34,553 nucleotides of DNA from Salibaculum sp031581025 (GTDB lineage Bacteria > Pseudomonadota > Alphaproteobacteria > Rhodobacterales > Rhodobacteraceae), in assembly GCF_031581025.1 (NCBI RefSeq), contig NZ_JAVLCA010000025.1; one strand, 5' to 3'. Position numbers and translations under genes: made by a program. Shown here piece by piece: positions 32,384-34,553 of this stretch. The notes below the pieces were generated by a model that searched no databases, was not told where the DNA came from, and saw only the letters and a program-made list of their open reading frames with translations. Numbering within the stretch: position 1 is the stretch's first letter; the number at the start of each line of letters is the position of its first letter.

Positions 32384-32680
32384 TTAGAGGCCGGTTGTCA
32401 CGTCAATGGTGTTGCCCTCTTCGAGGGTGACATAGGCCTTCTTGACGTCATTGCGGCGGCCGGGCTGACCGCGGAACCGCTTGGCCTTGCCCTTGGTGAT
32501 GGTGGTGTTCACCGCCTTGACCTTCACGCCAAAGAGGCTTTCGACGGCCTCCTTGATCTGCGGCTTGTTGGCGTTGATGGCCACCTCGAAGACCACGGCC
32601 CCGGCTTCCGAGGCCATGGTGGACTTCTCGGTGATGACCGGCTTGCGGATCACGTCGTAATGTTCTGCCTTGACACTCAT
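32384..32680 (-). CDS. rplW: 50S ribosomal protein uL23
   Basis: 98 residues. Exit-port protein that docks trigger factor, SRP and the translocon. Glu18 in RKPVITEKSTMAS is the residue used by trigger factor in E. coli. It then has the conserved NKPQIKEAVESLFGVKVKAV and the loop NTTITKGKAKRFRGQPGRR. It overlaps the rplD stop by 4 nt (ATGA). Confidence 0.98.
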   Translation of the reverse strand: MSVKAEHYDVIRKPVITEKSTMASEAGAVVFEVAINANKPQIKEAVESLFGVKVKAVNTTITKGKAKRFRGQPGRRNDVKKAYVTLEEGNTIDVTTGL

Positions 32681-33294
32681 TTCAGGCGAGCCTCCAGAGC
32701 TTCGACACCCGCCTTGGTCAGGACCAGCGTATCCGACTTGAGGATGTCGTAGACGTTGGCGCCCATCGAGGGCAGCACGTCAAGGTTGGTGAGGTTGCGC
32801 GCGGCCTTGGCGAACCCTTCGTTCACCTCGGCGCCGTCGATGACCAGCGCCCGCTTCCAGCCCAGGGCGTTGACCTGCTTGGCCAGCGCCGCGGTCTTGC
32901 CTTCGGCCTCGGCCGCATCCAGCACGACAAGTTCGCCGGCCTTCACCTTGGCGGAGAGGGCGTGCTTGAGACCCAGCTTGCGGAACTTCTTGGTCAGTTC
33001 ATGGCCGTGGCTACGCGGGGTCGGGCCCTTGTAGATACCACCCTTGCGGAAGATCGGCGCGTTGCGGTCGCCGTGGCGTGCGCCACCGGTGCCCTTCTGG
33101 CGATAGATCTTCTTGCTGGAATAGCTGGTTTCCGAGCGGGTCTTGACCTTGTGCGTGCCAGCCTGCGCGTTGTTGCGCTGCCAGCGCACCACGCGGTGCA
33201 GGATGTCGGCACGCGGTTCCAGCCCGAAGACATCCTCGGAGAGCTCCACGGAGCCGGCCTTGCCACCGTCCAGTTTGATCGCGTCAGCTTTCAT
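32677..33294 (-). CDS. rplD: 50S ribosomal protein uL4
   Basis: 205 residues from MKADAIKLDGGKAGSVELSE. The extended loop with RSETSYSSKKIYRQKGTGGA and ARHGDRNAPIFRKGG reaches the exit-tunnel constriction. In E. coli uL4 represses its own operon through the S10 leader; whether that holds here is unknown. Its start lies inside rplC (11-nt overlap), so translation is coupled. Confidence 0.98.
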   Translation of the reverse strand: MKADAIKLDGGKAGSVELSEDVFGLEPRADILHRVVRWQRNNAQAGTHKVKTRSETSYSSKKIYRQKGTGGARHGDRNAPIFRKGGIYKGPTPRSHGHELTKKFRKLGLKHALSAKVKAGELVVLDAAEAEGKTAALAKQVNALGWKRALVIDGAEVNEGFAKAARNLTNLDVLPSMGANVYDILKSDTLVLTKAGVEALEARLK

Positions 33295-34120
33295 CGGATT
33301 CGCCTCCTTCCGGCGCGGAGTCTTCGGCTTCGGCGGCCTCCATGGCGGCCTGTTCGGCCTCGGCGGCGGCCTGCGCGGCGGCTTCTTCCTCGGCCGCGGC
33401 CTGTGCGGCGGCTTCCTCGGCCAGACGTTCGGCTTCACGGGCGGCGGACTTCAGTGCAGCGGGGAAGATCACGTTCTCGGGCATCGGCTTCTTGACCGCG
33501 TCCTTGATGGTGACCCAGCCGCCCTTGGAGCCCGGCACCGCGCCCTTGACCATGATCAGGCCCCGGTCGCTGTCAGTCCTGACCACCTGCAGGTTCTGCG
33601 TGGTCACCTTTGCGGCCCCCATATGACCGGCCATCTTCTTGCCCTTGAACACCTTGCCGGGGTCCTGGCACTGGCCAGTCGACCCATGGGCGCGGTGCGC
33701 GATCGACACACCGTGCGTGGCCTCCAGGCCGCGGAAATTGTGCCGCTTCATGCCGCCGGCAAAGCCTTTACCGATCGAGGTGCCGCTAACGTCCACGAAC
33801 TGACCCTCGAAGTAATGACTGGCGATGATTTCCTCGCCGACATTGATCAGGTTGTCGGGATCGACGCGGAACTCGGCGACCTTCCGCTTCGGCTCTACCT
33901 TGGCCTTGGCGAAGTGGCCGCGCATCGGCGCGGATGTCCGCTTGGCCTTGGCCAGACCGGCGCCAAGCTGAACGGCGCTGTAGCCATCCTTCTCGGCGGT
34001 CCGCTGGGCCACGACCTGCAGCGTGTCTAGTTGAAGAACGGTCACAGGAACCTGCCGACCGTCTTCTTGGAAGATGCGGGTCATCCCGACCTTCTTTGCG
34101 ATAACACCAGAGCGCAACAT
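33284..34120 (-). CDS. rplC: 50S ribosomal protein uL3 with Ala/Glu-rich C-terminal extension
   Basis: 278 residues, against about 210 in E. coli. The conserved core (1-211) has MLRSGVIAKKVGMTRIF, then GFAGGMKRHNFRG, the HRAHGSTGQCQDPGKVFKGK loop with Gln150 at the position methylated in E. coli uL3, and VKGAVPGSKGGWVTIKDAV. Residues from about 225 form an Ala/Glu-rich, probably helical tail with repeated AAAQAAAE units, ending in the acidic EGGESDES. The tail is likely a lineage feature and would project from the folded protein. The 3' end overlaps rplD by 11 nt. Confidence 0.97.
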   Translation of the reverse strand: MLRSGVIAKKVGMTRIFQEDGRQVPVTVLQLDTLQVVAQRTAEKDGYSAVQLGAGLAKAKRTSAPMRGHFAKAKVEPKRKVAEFRVDPDNLINVGEEIIASHYFEGQFVDVSGTSIGKGFAGGMKRHNFRGLEATHGVSIAHRAHGSTGQCQDPGKVFKGKKMAGHMGAAKVTTQNLQVVRTDSDRGLIMVKGAVPGSKGGWVTIKDAVKKPMPENVIFPAALKSAAREAERLAEEAAAQAAAEEEAAAQAAAEAEQAAMEAAEAEDSAPEGGESDES

Positions 34121-34135
34121 GTCTGATTGCCCCCC

Positions 34136-34450
34136 TTAAACCTTGATCTCGACATCCACGCCGGCCGCGAGGTCGAGCTTCATCAGCGCGTCCACGGTCT
34201 GCGGGGTCGGGTCCACGATGTCGAGCAGACGCTTGTGCGTGCGGATCTCGAACTGGTCGCGGGATTTCTTGTCAACGTGAGGTCCCCGCAGAACGGTGAA
34301 CTTCTCGCTCTTGTTCGGAAGCGGGATCGGACCCCGAACCGACGCACCGGTGCGCTTGGCCGTGCTCACGATTTCCTGGGTGCTGGCGTCCAGCACGCGG
34401 TAATCGAAGGCCTTGAGCCGGATGCGGATGTTTTGGCTCTGAATTGCCAT
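34136..34450 (-). CDS. rpsJ: 30S ribosomal protein uS10 (NusE)
   Basis: 104 residues: QNIRIRLKAFDYRVLDAS start, GPIPLPNKSEKFTVLRGP and KKSRDQFEIRTHKRLLDIVD. Part of the small-subunit head and, with NusB, of transcription antitermination complexes. It is the first gene of the S10 part. The ribosome binding site AGAGGG lies close upstream, and rplC follows after 15 nt. Confidence 0.98.
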   Translation of the reverse strand: MAIQSQNIRIRLKAFDYRVLDASTQEIVSTAKRTGASVRGPIPLPNKSEKFTVLRGPHVDKKSRDQFEIRTHKRLLDIVDPTPQTVDALMKLDLAAGVDVEIKV

Positions 34451-34528
34451 TTTCGCGCCCTCTTAGGCTGAGGATCGAGAGGTGGAGCTCACGGGATTGC
34501 GCCCCCACGTCGGCCTCTGAATTGCAGG

Positions 34529-34552
34529 GGGGTGGACGCTGTGGTCCACCCC
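34529..34552 (-). other. Hairpin upstream of rpsJ
   Basis: GGGGTGGAC, a 6-nt loop and GTCCACCCC form a perfect 9-bp stem about 80 nt before the rpsJ start. It may end an upstream gene beyond the window or be part of the rpsJ leader. No promoter is evident in 34451-34528. Confidence 0.5.
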
Positions 34553-34553
34553 G

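Overview
The window is a high-GC chromosomal segment from an alphaproteobacterium, almost certainly of the Rhodobacterales (Rhodobacter/Roseobacter group). The signs are a BztABCD-type acidic amino-acid ABC transporter, the rpmH-rnpA-yidD ... yidC-engB-argB order, a ribosomal-protein cluster whose alpha part lacks rpsD, an ATP12-family chaperone gene, and a uL3 with a long Ala/Glu-rich tail. No mobile element, CRISPR array, tRNA or rRNA was recognised. The content is mainly core genome; the oddities lie in how the core operons are interrupted and punctuated.

Positions 1-1775 (minus): a TVP38/TMEM64-family membrane protein followed by a mercuric-reductase-like flavoprotein that runs off the left edge. 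Positions 1976-9363 (plus): rpmH, rnpA, yidD, a membrane-anchored EAL-domain protein with a degenerate GGDEF domain, yidC, engB, argB, an 8-cysteine ferredoxin-like protein and a SixA-type histidine phosphatase. RNase P protein, YidD and YidC link translation to membrane protein insertion. Positions 9380-13953 (minus): bztA-bztB-bztC-bztD, a complete polar amino-acid ABC importer with a hairpin between bztA and bztB. Positions 14170-18128 (minus): rarA, crcB, rluC-like, an unusually short HAD protein and an ATP12-family chaperone, tightly coupled.

Positions 18239-34450 (minus): the S10-spc-alpha ribosomal protein cluster, from rpsJ to rplQ, including secY, adk and rpoA. It is not one unbroken operon. 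Between rplP and rpmC sits a two-gene block in the opposite orientation (a 2OG-Fe(II) oxygenase-like protein and a secreted lysozyme-like protein), with a terminator hairpin on the rplP side and a promoter reading back into rpmC on the other. Further on, a terminator-like hairpin followed by a good sigma70-type promoter separates rpmD from rplO. GC-rich hairpins also fill the rplW-rplB, rplR-rpsE, rplO-secY, rpsK-rpoA and rpoA-rplQ gaps; the last is a perfect 19-bp inverted repeat with a 2-nt spacer. A terminator follows rplQ.

The best leads are the oxygenase/lysozyme block beside uL16, the capless HAD protein with a changed catalytic motif, the 19-bp inverted repeat after rpoA, and the segmentation of the ribosomal cluster. 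Promoters and hairpins were found by eye; no energies or searches were run.
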